64,000 nt of DNA from Thaumasiovibrio subtropicus. GTDB lineage: Bacteria; Pseudomonadota; Gammaproteobacteria; Enterobacterales; Vibrionaceae. The position numbers and the translations under genes are program-made. The notes under the pieces are model-generated. The model was not told the DNA's origin, did no database searches, and saw only the letters and a list, made by a program, of their open reading frames with translations. Location: NCBI RefSeq assembly GCF_019703835.1, contig NZ_AP023055.1:1798001-1862000 (forward strand). Reading direction: 5' to 3'. This document shows positions 26,491 through 34,729 of this stretch, piece by piece; position 1 is the stretch's first letter, and each line of letters starts with the position of its first letter.

Positions 26491-26937
26491 ATGAAAGTCA
26501 ATAAAATTATCGTGCATCATTCTGCGACCAGTGCTGTCACTACAACAGTATCCAGCATCAAAAGTGGTCATCTAAAGGGTGGAAAGAGCGATATCGGCTA
26601 CCACAAAGTGATAACATGGAATGGCAAAATCAAAGAGGGTCGATCAGAGAAGGTACAAGGGGCGCATGCCAAAGGTGCCAACACTAACTCACTCGGCGTT
26701 TGTTTGACGGGCAATTTTGAGTCCGAATCCCCCTCTCAAGCTCAAAAAGCGAGTCTGGTTGAACTGTTAACCCGCTGGTGTAAAGAACACGATCTAACCG
26801 TCGACAAGATCTATCCTCACCGCAGTACACCGGGTGCTAAGACAGCGACCTTGTGCCCAGGGAAAAATCTCATCAGTGAACTACCTAAGATAAAGGCATC
26901 GGTTAAAAATAATCTATTGGAGAAGATCAAAGCATGA
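26491..26937 (+). CDS. N-acetylmuramoyl-L-alanine amidase, PGRP/T7-lysozyme type
   Basis: A compact 148-residue amidase_2/peptidoglycan-recognition domain without a signal peptide. The zinc ligands are visible: His in IIVHHSATS, His in IYPHRSTPG and Cys in TLCPGKN, matching the His-His-Cys set of T7 lysozyme. SDIGYHKV supplies the conserved Tyr. It would cleave the bond between MurNAc and L-Ala in peptidoglycan. A ribosome binding site (GAGGAT) precedes the ATG. It overlaps the next gene by four bases. Lack of a signal peptide suggests cytoplasmic recycling, phage origin, or delivery by another route. Confidence 0.9.
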   Translation: MKVNKIIVHHSATSAVTTTVSSIKSGHLKGGKSDIGYHKVITWNGKIKEGRSEKVQGAHAKGANTNSLGVCLTGNFESESPSQAQKASLVELLTRWCKEHDLTVDKIYPHRSTPGAKTATLCPGKNLISELPKIKASVKNNLLEKIKA

Positions 26938-27350
26938 TAGACAGCACGGGAAAATCAATTAAGGCTTTTTGCTTACTCGCCTCAGCGTGCGCTAGTTTAT
27001 GGGCATTTTCTGTCAATGCCACCTATTCGTTAGAGCAAGTCAATAACGTGATTAAAACAGCAAAAGAGGCTGGTGAGCCTTGGACAAACTCTATCGCTAA
27101 GTACCCGCTTTACGTCTTTGATTTCGAAGAAGTGCGCCAATTTCGCTACGACATGACCTTCAACAGTGCAGAATCGCCATCACAAAGTACTGTTAGCATT
27201 GAGTTTGATGGCTATTTAGATGATTCGATCCAGGGTGAAATTCTCACCGTTGAGTTCGAGAAAGCCGAAAGTGGCTGGGTCGCGGTAGCATTTGATTCAG
27301 AACAGATATGTGCACGCGGCGTGGATGCTGAAAGCCAGCTTTGCTTATAA
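26934..27350 (+). CDS. Small secreted protein coupled to the amidase
   Basis: A 138-residue protein with an N-terminal signal peptide (KAFCLLASACASLWAFSVNA, cut after VNA) and a mature acidic domain of about 105 residues with one Cys pair at the C-terminus (QICARGV...SQLCL). The start overlaps the amidase stop (ATGA), so the two are translationally coupled. I recognise no family. An amidase followed directly by a small periplasmic protein is the layout of effector/immunity pairs, but no secretion genes are nearby to support it. Confidence 0.7.
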   Translation: MIDSTGKSIKAFCLLASACASLWAFSVNATYSLEQVNNVIKTAKEAGEPWTNSIAKYPLYVFDFEEVRQFRYDMTFNSAESPSQSTVSIEFDGYLDDSIQGEILTVEFEKAESGWVAVAFDSEQICARGVDAESQLCL

Positions 27351-27380
27351 ATAACGTAATCACGACAAATACACTCCATC

Positions 27381-27409
27381 AAAAAAAGCCATCATCAGAT
27401 GGCTTTTTC
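27381..27409 (+). terminator. Rho-independent terminator
   Basis: AAAAAAAGCCATC-ATCA-GATGGCTTTTTC is a clean hairpin with A- and T-runs after the amidase operon. It can act in both directions. Confidence 0.88.
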
Positions 27410-27462
27410 AGTAAAAAGACGAATACACGGTGATTTAAAGCCACCTCATTGCGCGTATTGAC

Positions 27463-27816
27463 TTACGCTAACGCCTTGTTATCCACAGCACGTAACAATC
27501 CTTTGATCATCTTGTATAGGTTATAAATTGCGGCCGCAAAAAGGATGATAAAACCAATACCGATGAACGAAGTGATAAAGCCAACAACACCTAACACAAA
27601 GCAGATCCAAAACGTTTTAATGATATTGCCAAAGTGACCCTCATAGATAGTTTGAGAAGCATCACCTCGCTTGATGTATGCGTAAATCAACCCGCCAATA
27701 CCAGCAATACCCCATGTCAGAATACCTAGCAGCATTAATGCATAACAAACAATAGCGTGTTTACGAAGATTTGATGCGTCTTTAGATTGAGATTCAACCA
27801 CAACGTTGTTATCCAT
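27463..27816 (-). CDS. Small DUF4870-like membrane protein
   Basis: About 117 residues with three or four hydrophobic helices: HAIVCYALMLLGILTWGIAGIGGLIYAY, FWICFVLGVVGFI and IGFIILFAAAIYNLYKMIKGLL. The pattern, including a short hydrophilic linker (IKRGDASQTIYEGHF), is that of the TM2/DUF4870-type small membrane proteins common in Vibrionaceae. The ATG at 27816 (MDNNVVVES) has AAGGAA upstream; the longer frame from 27873 is rejected. Function unknown. Confidence 0.7.
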   Translation of the reverse strand: MDNNVVVESQSKDASNLRKHAIVCYALMLLGILTWGIAGIGGLIYAYIKRGDASQTIYEGHFGNIIKTFWICFVLGVVGFITSFIGIGFIILFAAAIYNLYKMIKGLLRAVDNKALA

Positions 27817-28269
27817 ATCCAAAATATTCCTTAAATAATTAATAAAACAGCAATTACAGGATAACGCTACCAAGACACTTAGCAGCGATTACGATAAGAA
27901 GAACTGAAATATAACGACTCAGTTTCGAAAGAATTCTATATTAAAATAAAACTTTATTGCAATCTTATTAAGATTTCTTTTTATGAAAAGAAAATAAAAG
28001 TCTATCCACTTACAATTAAGTTCATGGCTATTTCTATTCAGCTTAAATAAAACATATTTTCACAATATGAAACAAAATAACCAGTGATCAATATTTCACC
28101 TCTAAGACACATTTCGTTTCATCAAGAAACAAGGTCTAACAAAACATGCTTTTAGCGTAAAGTTTCAATGCACTAAGATCACATTCATCCGATTAATCAA
28201 CATTTTGTTTCATAAATTAACGGATCTAACCAGAATCACAATGGCGAATATCTAGCCAACAGGTAAAGA
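27817..28269. other. AT-rich intergenic region
   Basis: About 450 bp, very AT-rich, between divergent genes. No supported ORF, repeat element or terminator was seen. It should contain both promoters. Confidence 0.5.
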
Positions 28270-28680
28270 ATGATGAAATTGAAAACAAAGAGCGTTATCG
28301 CGACAACACTACTTCTCGCAGCATTTACCGCAAATGCAACCGAATCTAAATGTGTTAACTCTTACGTAAATCCAGGTGTCATCACTGCAGAAGCAAGCCA
28401 ACGTGGATTTATTGAATTACCTATTAACCGTTCTGGTGCTGCAAGCATTGTACTTATTGGCGGCGACAAGATTATTGATACACAAGTATCAAGAAGTATC
28501 TCTCATGTCGTAACAATCTCTGAAGATAAGACAGCGCTTATCTTCTCGCATGACTCTAGCTCAAGTAATCAAAATGGTCAGCTTCATATCAATACAGAAC
28601 AAGGCCGTATGCATACGATTAACATCATTGCTAGCAGAGATAATGAAGCAAACAACTACAAAGTTGTTATCGAAGGATAA
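28270..28680 (+). CDS. Small secreted protein, 136 aa
   Basis: A signal peptide (residues 1-23, cut after TANA) precedes a mature protein of about 113 residues rich in beta-prone segments (AASIVLIGGDKIID, HVVTISEDKTALIFSHD). One Cys is near the mature N-terminus. No family recognised. A second ATG follows directly at 28273. The next gene, a small lipoprotein, is 73 bp downstream on the same strand. Confidence 0.7.
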   Translation: MMKLKTKSVIATTLLLAAFTANATESKCVNSYVNPGVITAEASQRGFIELPINRSGAASIVLIGGDKIIDTQVSRSISHVVTISEDKTALIFSHDSSSSNQNGQLHINTEQGRMHTINIIASRDNEANNYKVVIEG

Positions 28681-28753
28681 TTATCCACATCCCAGCTGAT
28701 TAAATTACCTTTCTCTTAATCAGTATTAAACGAATTAAACTAAAAAGTAAAAA

Positions 28754-29095
28754 ATGAAATCATTTAAATTAGCAGCTGCAATGACACTCTCTCTTGTATT
28801 AATCGGCTGTGGCGGGCATGACTTCCAAGGGACTTACCAAGGTTCTATTTCTACAGGCTTAGGCGGACTTGATAATCTACTAGGTGCGATGTCTGATGAT
28901 GAAGATAGCCGTATGACAATCGGTAAAAAACACATCATTATTGCCGATGAGAAGTACACCTTTGACAAAATTTATGTGGAAGGCAACCAACTCGTGCTTG
29001 AAGCAGAGGGTGAAAAAGAGTCGATGAAAATCGTCGATAAAGACACGCTGGAATTATCTCAAGGTCACATGACCATTACTTACCAGCGTATCTAA
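28754..29095 (+). CDS. Small lipoprotein, 113 aa
   Basis: Lipoprotein signal with lipobox LIGCGG (Cys about residue 19). The mature part begins HDFQGTYQGSISTGLGGLDNLLG and continues as a short beta-rich domain (MTIGKKHIIIADEKYTFDKIYVEGNQLVLEAEGE), similar in style to small lipocalin-like or DUF-type lipoproteins. No family name can be given. Its terminator has been split by a repeat element (see 29124). Confidence 0.75.
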   Translation: MKSFKLAAAMTLSLVLIGCGGHDFQGTYQGSISTGLGGLDNLLGAMSDDEDSRMTIGKKHIIIADEKYTFDKIYVEGNQLVLEAEGEKESMKIVDKDTLELSQGHMTITYQRI

Positions 29096-29123
29096 ACACA
29101 CGCTATCTTTAAAGAAAAACTCG

Positions 29124-29235
29124 AAGCAGGGCTCCCCATTATACTCAAACCACCTCAAACCGTAGGATTTTGACGCGACCTAGCGCGTCGAGTTCTAGGC
29201 AAAGGTGTTTAAGTATAGGTAGCCCTGCTTTTTGG
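29124..29235 (+). terminator. Terminator hairpin split by a repeat element
   Basis: The arms GAAGCAGGGCT (ending 29133) and AGCCCTGCTTTTTGG (from 29221) are complementary and end in a T-run, as in an ordinary terminator. Between them lies a 78-bp copy of the inverted-repeat element. The stem can still form with the element as a long loop. Confidence 0.7.
29140..29217. repeat. 78-bp deletion derivative of the inverted-repeat element
   Basis: Begins TATACTCAAACCACCTCAAA, keeps the GACCTAGCGCGTCGAGTTCT and AGGCAAAGGTGTTT blocks, and ends in AAGTATA. The remainder of the interior and most of the right terminal repeat are gone. It sits in the loop of a terminator. Confidence 0.75.
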
Positions 29236-29243
29236 TTGTTGCT

Positions 29244-29891
29244 CTACGCTTGTCGCAGCTGTTCAAGCACCGTTGCCAAAGAAGGCTCAATACGGTGCCC
29301 TAATGCTAGCACCTCTTCACACGGCTCGACGAGATCAGGGATCTGATAAGCAATCATACCGGCCGCTACCGCGGCTCTGATACCATTATTTGAATCTTCA
29401 AAAGCAAGACACTGCGCTGGGTCGATACCCAAGCGCTCTGCGGCTAGCCAGTATATTTCCGGATGTGGTTTACCTTGGGCGACTTCACAGCCTGTGGTGA
29501 TATTGTCGAAATACTGATCCAAACCCGCTAAGCGTAGTTTGACTTCTGCGACATCACGTTGCGTAGATGTTGCCACAGCTAACGCGACCCCTTTGGCTTG
29601 TAGCCATTCAAGCAAGGCAACAACGCCGTCTTTCACAGGGATTGCCTCATGAAGGACGACCGCGTTATAGCGCTTGCGCCATTCCGCGTGAACACGCGGG
29701 TAATCATCACCGTAACCTTTGCGAAACCCTGCTTCGACCCCTGCGGCGTTACAGCCAATGATCGAACGATAAAGCGGCTCAATGAAGGGCAGATCTTGTA
29801 CCTCACATGCCGTTTTAAAAATGTCCATACAGACACGCTCCGTGTCCAACAACAGGCCATCCATATCAAATATTGCCGCTTTATAACTCAT
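29244..29891 (-). CDS. HAD-superfamily phosphatase (beta-phosphoglucomutase-like)
   Basis: A 215-residue HAD hydrolase, subfamily IA. Motif I is FDMDGLLLDTE (nucleophile Asp at about residue 9), motif II is AVATSTQRD, motif III is the Lys in VAQGKPHPEIY, and motif IV is CLAFEDSNNGIRAA. A helical C1 cap lies at about 17-85. Such enzymes dephosphorylate sugar phosphates or small phosphomonoesters (YniC/YcjU-like). Substrate cannot be told. Monocistronic. Confidence 0.9.
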   Translation of the reverse strand: MSYKAAIFDMDGLLLDTERVCMDIFKTACEVQDLPFIEPLYRSIIGCNAAGVEAGFRKGYGDDYPRVHAEWRKRYNAVVLHEAIPVKDGVVALLEWLQAKGVALAVATSTQRDVAEVKLRLAGLDQYFDNITTGCEVAQGKPHPEIYWLAAERLGIDPAQCLAFEDSNNGIRAAVAAGMIAYQIPDLVEPCEEVLALGHRIEPSLATVLEQLRQA

Positions 29892-29963
29892 CGTTGTCTT
29901 ACATCCGACTATCTTAAACGCGTAAAATCTATCGGCAGCATAGCATACCTACCTCAGGTAAAC

Positions 29964-31403
29964 CTACTCAGTGTCGGCGGGGATTGTCCGCTCTGCTTCT
30001 CCGGCAACCAGGTGCTCATCGGCGACGAAATCTTGATACAGCGATTCAACATACCGCCAAGCCTCTTGACCTAAAACCTCGCGAATATAACGTTCGACAT
30101 CTGCGCGTACTGTCTCAGCGAAGAAAGAAGCGGCAAACATGCCTTGATCGAGGCCAATAATCTTATTGGTGATTTCACCCTCACTGTTCACCGCATCAAA
30201 CCATCCCGCTTGACTGACAATGGCCGGGTGGCGAGATTCAATATCAAGTAGCAGCTCAACCGCGTGATCGCGATTCAGCATGGCGTACAAGGCTGTCGCA
30301 TGGGGTGTCCCCACTGGCGCTTGTGCGGAGCGTGCATTTCGATAGTAGTTCTCTGCCATGCCATCCACACCGTATTCATCATAACGGCTGTCAATAGTCG
30401 AAGATGACGAGAGAAAAGGAATCCCCAACTCAGTGACATAATCGAGTTGGACCCGAGCCATATCATCAAACATCTTACGGTCCGGCACGAGGTTGAGTTC
30501 ATCAAACCAAATTGTTGGCAACATGGCTTGGAAAAAAGTGCCGTTCCACGTCAACAAAGGCGCAAACTCTTCCCCCGTCGGCGAGGTATAGTGCCCCGTA
30601 TAAGTTGTCATATCAGTGAACACGGTAGCGGGAATCGGTGTTCCTTCATTCATCGTCAGCACCGTTGCCCATAGGGGTGCGAGTCGGCTCTCATTCGATT
30701 TACGGTCAACAAAATAAGGGGCGAAATCCGATCCTTGTTTCTCATCTTCGATCCAAGCGGCACGAAGCAAAGTGCTCGGATTGTTCCCCTCATCATACAA
30801 ACCTTGCCAACCCGCTGTGGTTGCTTGAACAAGCTGATGGGCACGTTGACCAATTTTCGCCAGCTCAGGATCTTCATCTTGCCAATATGCACCCGCCACC
30901 GCTGCCAATGCCGAGGTTAAGTTCGCCGCATCGACCGCAGAAGCAACACCACGACGCCCAACTTTTAACTCACCTTGCTCGGTGATTTGATACATCCAAA
31001 AAAACAGTCCGTGCCAAGTGGGCGCTTGCTCTAACTGGGTAAGGACATGCAACAAACGATCACGCGCTTCGGGCGAGCCACTGCGCTCCATCTCCGTAAG
31101 CACATTCAAGTAGAGGCCAATCGTGGTGCTGTTTGCCACCCGTTGATGATCAATCTCTCCGTCACTGTGAAGACGAATAAAGTCGTAGGGGATGCCTGCT
31201 ATCGCATCAACACCGATACCATCACGGAAGTACTGTAAATTGGTTTCAAGCTGAGAGACAAAATTTTCTGGATAGTGCTGTGTTTGTACAACGACATGGT
31301 CAATGGGCATCATCTCGACAATTTGCTCCGATTCGTTTGATGAACATCCACCGAGCATAACGGCGGCTACCATAGCAGCCAATAGCTTGTTACCAAAGAT
31401 CAT
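29964..31403 (-). CDS. Glucoamylase-like lipoprotein, (alpha/alpha)6-barrel type
   Basis: A 479-residue lipoprotein with lipobox LGGCSS (Cys about 20). The body has the features of the Glycoamylase/DUF3131-type barrel: STTIGLYLNVLTEME near residue 90, then TWHGLFFWMYQ and VDAANLTSALAAVAGAYW. Later come LTWNGTFFQAMLPTIW and GVDGMAENYYRNARSA, and the C-terminal IIGLDQGMFAASFFAE. Relatives include beta-1,2-glucan-active (GH144-like) enzymes. A glycan-hydrolysing role in the periplasm or at the surface is therefore likely, but the substrate is not shown. No neighbouring transporter or glucan synthase is present. Confidence 0.7.
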   Translation of the reverse strand: MIFGNKLLAAMVAAVMLGGCSSNESEQIVEMMPIDHVVVQTQHYPENFVSQLETNLQYFRDGIGVDAIAGIPYDFIRLHSDGEIDHQRVANSTTIGLYLNVLTEMERSGSPEARDRLLHVLTQLEQAPTWHGLFFWMYQITEQGELKVGRRGVASAVDAANLTSALAAVAGAYWQDEDPELAKIGQRAHQLVQATTAGWQGLYDEGNNPSTLLRAAWIEDEKQGSDFAPYFVDRKSNESRLAPLWATVLTMNEGTPIPATVFTDMTTYTGHYTSPTGEEFAPLLTWNGTFFQAMLPTIWFDELNLVPDRKMFDDMARVQLDYVTELGIPFLSSSSTIDSRYDEYGVDGMAENYYRNARSAQAPVGTPHATALYAMLNRDHAVELLLDIESRHPAIVSQAGWFDAVNSEGEITNKIIGLDQGMFAASFFAETVRADVERYIREVLGQEAWRYVESLYQDFVADEHLVAGEAERTIPADTE

Positions 31404-31489
31404 ATCTACTTCCTAATCTGTTGATCGTTATCACGTTACTTCAAAGGCACTGCCACGCCAGTAGAAACGTTTCTATTGATAGGTCAATA

Positions 31490-31523
31490 AAAAGGCATCC
31501 AGTGTTTGCCTGCATGCCTTTTA
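31490..31523. terminator. Hairpin with A/T-rich flanks
   Basis: AAAAAGGCATCCAGTG...CTGCATGCCTTTTA forms an imperfect stem (AAAGGCAT/ATGCCTTTT) between the small DUF6482 gene and the glucoamylase-like gene. Confidence 0.55.
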
Positions 31524-31653
31524 CATTCCAAGTGGGTGCCCATCAATCTAACCGCGACACGCCGTCTTCTCGACCATTAGGCTGTAACAAGAGGTAAAAG
31601 TGCGCTGACCGTCACGAAACTGAAACCATTCACTCGCGCCGGTCAAAAGGTGG

Positions 31654-31953
31654 TTAGTGGGAATGCCCTAGCGGTACTTCGAGCAAATTGCTTTCCCCTT
31701 TGGCGCTGCAGCCGACCATTTCATCGTAGGCACTGTAGTGTCGCAACACCTGATCTTTAATAAACAACGGGTGAATCGCTTCTTGCATAGCAATAATGGA
31801 ACGGCTTTTTAGTAATTCACCATGGTCATCACACAAAAAATACTCTTCGCCTTGGCGCATCACAGACGCTTGGTACAAGGACGACTCTAGGGAGTAAATA
31901 ATCAATTTTTCGGCATCTGCGCGCTGTTTTAGTGCATCAACTGAGATTTTCAT
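31654..31953 (-). CDS. DUF6482-like small protein, 99 aa
   Basis: A short soluble protein beginning MKISVDALKQRADAEKLIIYSLESSLYQASVM, which fits the pattern of a small Vibrionaceae family (DUF6482) of unknown function. The body is beta-rich with two Cys residues (FLCDD, VGCSA) and ends in a His-containing tail (PLGHSH). The ATG at 31953 is preceded by GAGGAAG. Monocistronic. Confidence 0.65.
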   Translation of the reverse strand: MKISVDALKQRADAEKLIIYSLESSLYQASVMRQGEEYFLCDDHGELLKSRSIIAMQEAIHPLFIKDQVLRHYSAYDEMVGCSAKGESNLLEVPLGHSH

Positions 31954-32126
31954 CTTGGCTTCCTCGTTAGGGACTTCTTTCGGTTACGAGTCAGCACGCC
32001 GAAGGGTTTACTACTAATCCAAAACAAACGGCGATTCGTAAACGAGTCTGTCTCGCCAGCGCACACCACCCGGCACTGGCTCCAACGCGCGTGGCGCGCT
32101 AACCCTCTAAAACAGAAGAGCTTACT

Positions 32127-33596
32127 TTGACTCCCATTAATCTCATTTGGCTAAAACGCGATTTACGGCTGACTGACCACGCGCCGCTGTTCAATGCCGC
32201 TCGGTCAGGGCGCCCTTGTTTGATCGTCTATATCTTTGAACCTATGTTACTCAATGACCCGCATTATGATGAACGCCATTGGCGCTTTGTTTGGCAATCA
32301 CTCATGGATATAAACATGCGCCTTGAACAATACGGTTCACAAGTTGTTGTCTTACATGGCGATGCGCAGACTTGCCTGACACAATTATGCGCGCACTTAA
32401 AACGCTTTCAATTTGAAGTTCGCCACCTTTACTCCCATCAAGAAGTGGGGCTTCGCAACACATTTCAACGCGACATCGCCATTAAAGCTTGGGCGAAAAG
32501 CCACAATATCACTTGGCATGAAACGCAAATGGGTGCGGTTCTTCGCGGCGCACCCAACCGTGACCAATGGGACAAACGTTGGCACCAAGTCATGCGCGCT
32601 GATCTTGCAACACCAGACCTTGCAAAGGTTCAATTTGTCCCGCATAACGCTGTCGAGGCACTTTTGGACTATCAGCCACCTCTACCGTGGCGCGAACGCC
32701 AAAAAGGCATGCAGACGGGAGGCGCAACGGTTGGATGGAAAACGCTGGATGATTTTTTCATTGAGCGGGGTAAACGTTACTACTATAGCCTTTCCAAACC
32801 TGAAGAAAGCCGTACCGCGTGTTCGCGACTTTCACCCTATCTCGCTTGGGGCAACTTATCATTACGGGAAGTCTATCAAACGGTGCTTGCACATTGGCAA
32901 CAACCGGGGTTTAGAAAAAGCCTTATCGCCTTAACATCACGACTGCACTGGCATTGCCATTTCATTCAAAAGTTTGAATCTGAATGCGAGATGGAGACAC
33001 GGCCACTTAACCGTGCTTATCAACATTTCCCTTACCAACCAGACAATCAATTGGTATTAGCTTGGCAGCGCGGGGAAACAGGCATTCCGCTGGTCGATGC
33101 CTGTATGCGATGCCTTATTCACACCGGGTACCTCAATTTTCGTATGCGCGCGATGTTAGTCAGTTTTCTCACGCATCACCTTAACCAAGATTGGCGCAGC
33201 GGGGTGGCGCATTTGGCTAGGCTATTTTTGGATTTTGAACCGGGCATTCACTACCCTCAGTTTCAAATGCAAGCGGGGGTAACAGGCATCAATACACTGC
33301 GGATCTACAATCCCGTCAAGCAAGCGCTCGAACATGATCCCGAGGGGCACTTTATTCACCGTTGGCTGCCTGAACTGACTTCACTGCCAGCACCCATCCT
33401 GTTTACACCCTGGCAGCTCACTGACATGGAGCAACGCCTCTACGGTATTGAAGCCAATAGCATTTATTTACAGCCTGTTATTGATGTGACGATGGCTGCC
33501 AAAGCAGCAAGAACACGTATGTGGGATTTTAAGAAGCGTGACGATGTCAATCAGGACGCGAAGCGCATAATAAAACGCCATGTGCGCAGTTCATGA
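32127..33596 (+). CDS. Cryptochrome/photolyase-family FAD protein
   Basis: A 489-residue protein with the two-part photolyase plan. The Rossmann-like antenna domain is at about residues 1-130 (INLIWLKRDLRLTDHAPLF). The helical FAD domain is at about 200-480 (TACSRLSPYLAWGNLSLREVY; GETGIPLVDACMRCLIHTGY). The usual WxNWQ-type stretch near the flavin is replaced by HYPQFQMQAGVTGINTLRIYNP. It therefore belongs to a distinct branch, not classic PhrB or CRY-DASH. The start is a TTG at 32127 with GAAGAG upstream; the frame has a stop at 32100 and no ATG between. It is followed by a flavin reductase gene. Confidence 0.85.
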   Translation: MTPINLIWLKRDLRLTDHAPLFNAARSGRPCLIVYIFEPMLLNDPHYDERHWRFVWQSLMDINMRLEQYGSQVVVLHGDAQTCLTQLCAHLKRFQFEVRHLYSHQEVGLRNTFQRDIAIKAWAKSHNITWHETQMGAVLRGAPNRDQWDKRWHQVMRADLATPDLAKVQFVPHNAVEALLDYQPPLPWRERQKGMQTGGATVGWKTLDDFFIERGKRYYYSLSKPEESRTACSRLSPYLAWGNLSLREVYQTVLAHWQQPGFRKSLIALTSRLHWHCHFIQKFESECEMETRPLNRAYQHFPYQPDNQLVLAWQRGETGIPLVDACMRCLIHTGYLNFRMRAMLVSFLTHHLNQDWRSGVAHLARLFLDFEPGIHYPQFQMQAGVTGINTLRIYNPVKQALEHDPEGHFIHRWLPELTSLPAPILFTPWQLTDMEQRLYGIEANSIYLQPVIDVTMAAKAARTRMWDFKKRDDVNQDAKRIIKRHVRSS

Positions 33597-33680
33597 TCGC
33601 CTCTCCGCTACTCGCGTATACATTGGAATGCGAATCACAGCAAAGCGCTTCCCATCGGGTGACATTGAAGGAGACACCAT

Positions 33681-34388
33681 TTGCACTCACAGCGATCGGC
33701 AACATCACATATAACCGCAGCAACACTCGAACAGTTTGAACAACGTTATCGAGCGCGCTTCATTAACTCGCTTTCCGGTTTCAAGAGTGCAAACCTGATT
33801 GGCACTTGTGATGACAAAGGACAAACCAATCTCGCCATTGTCAGCTCAGTCTTCCACCTCGGTGCTAACCCGCCATTAATGGGTTTCATTAGCCGACCAC
33901 CCACTGCGGGCAATGCGAGTCATGTCGAGCGTCACACGCTCTCCAATTTAATAGAATCTGGCTTTTTCACTTTAAATAGCGTGAGCATACCCATGACAAA
34001 AGCTGCGCATCAAACATCCGCACGTTATCCACAAACAACCTCAGAGTTTGATGTTACTGGACTAACCGCAGCGTTTCTCAACCGCTTCCCCGCGCCTTTT
34101 GTTGAAGAAAGCCCGATAAAGATAGGTCTTGAAGTGAGGGAGCACCACCACCTTAGCATCAACAACACTGTGTTAATCATCGGGGAAATCAAAGAGGTCC
34201 ATTTACCAACAGCTGCGATTCAGCCGGATGGCTTTGTCGACATAGAAGATTTAGGGTTGGTGACGATTTCGGGGCTAGACAGCTATCACCTCACTGAGCG
34301 TATGATGCGCCTGAGCTATGCTAAGCCCGATAAACCGTTGGACATGCTATCACTCCAAGGCAGTCGTATAGACGCTTCACTCAGCTAA
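33681..34388 (+). CDS. Flavin reductase-like FMN-binding split-barrel protein
   Basis: A 235-residue protein of the flavin reductase-like/DIM6-NTAB family. It has SGFKSANLIGTCDDKGQTNLAIVSSVFHLGANPPLMGFISRP (first strands of the split barrel) and later HHLSINNTVLIIGEIKEVHLP. The start is a TTG at 33681 with a strong GAAGGAGA six bases before it. It lies 85 bp after the photolyase-family gene on the same strand and may be co-transcribed, possibly supplying reduced flavin. The electron donor is not evident. Confidence 0.82.
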   Translation: MHSQRSATSHITAATLEQFEQRYRARFINSLSGFKSANLIGTCDDKGQTNLAIVSSVFHLGANPPLMGFISRPPTAGNASHVERHTLSNLIESGFFTLNSVSIPMTKAAHQTSARYPQTTSEFDVTGLTAAFLNRFPAPFVEESPIKIGLEVREHHHLSINNTVLIIGEIKEVHLPTAAIQPDGFVDIEDLGLVTISGLDSYHLTERMMRLSYAKPDKPLDMLSLQGSRIDASLS

Positions 34389-34434
34389 AAGCTCGGCCTG
34401 CGCTCAATCTACTTTTTACACTGTAAATACAACA

Positions 34435-34460
34435 AAGCCCCGACATTGCTGTCAGGGCTT
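34435..34460 (-). terminator. Terminator of the Leu-Cys-Gly tRNA operon
   Basis: On the minus strand GAAGCCCTGACAGCAATGTC followed by GGGGCTTTGTTG forms a stem downstream of tRNA-Gly. Confidence 0.75.
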
Positions 34461-34470
34461 CGTGCTAATT

Positions 34471-34546
34471 TGGAGCGACACACGAGGTTCGAACTCGTGA
34501 CCTCAACCTTGGCAAGGTTGCGCTCTACCAGCTGAGCTAGTGTCGC
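34471..34546 (-). tRNA. tRNA-Gly (anticodon GCC)
   Basis: 76 nt with acceptor GCGACAC/GTGTCGC, D-arm GCTCAGCTGGTAGAGC, anticodon loop TTGCCAA, T-arm ACGAGTTCGAACCTCGT and an encoded CCA. It is last in a Leu-Cys-Gly transcript. Identical by eye to the genes at 46194 and 46459. Confidence 0.95.
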
Positions 34547-34549
34547 AAA

Positions 34550-34623
34550 TGGAGGCGCGTCCCGGAGTCGAACCGAGGTCCACGGATTTGCAATCCGCTG
34601 CATAGCCACTCTGCCAACGCGCC
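34550..34623 (-). tRNA. tRNA-Cys (anticodon GCA)
   Basis: 74 nt with acceptor GGCGCGT/ACGCGCC, D-arm GGCAGAGTGGCTATGC, anticodon loop TTGCAAA, T-arm CGGTTCGACTCCG and encoded CCA. Same sequence as the gene at 46538. Confidence 0.95.
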
Positions 34624-34642
34624 TCAAATCAAGTGTTGAATA

Positions 34643-34729
34643 TGGTGCCCCGGGCCGGACTTGAACCGGCACAGCGCGAACGCCGAGGGATTTTAAATCC
34701 CTTGTGTCTACCAATTCCACCACCAGGGC
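34643..34729 (-). tRNA. tRNA-Leu (anticodon UAA)
   Basis: 87-nt class II tRNA with acceptor GCCCTGG/CCGGGGC, anticodon loop TTTAAAA, long variable arm (CGGCGTTCGCGCTG), T-arm GCCGGTTCAAGTCCGGC and encoded CCA. First gene of the Leu-Cys-Gly transcript; same sequence as at 46283. Confidence 0.95.

Noticed and set aside
34409..34723. 104-residue minus-strand ORF over the tRNA cluster
   Set aside because: It is a translation through three tRNA genes, a common false ORF.
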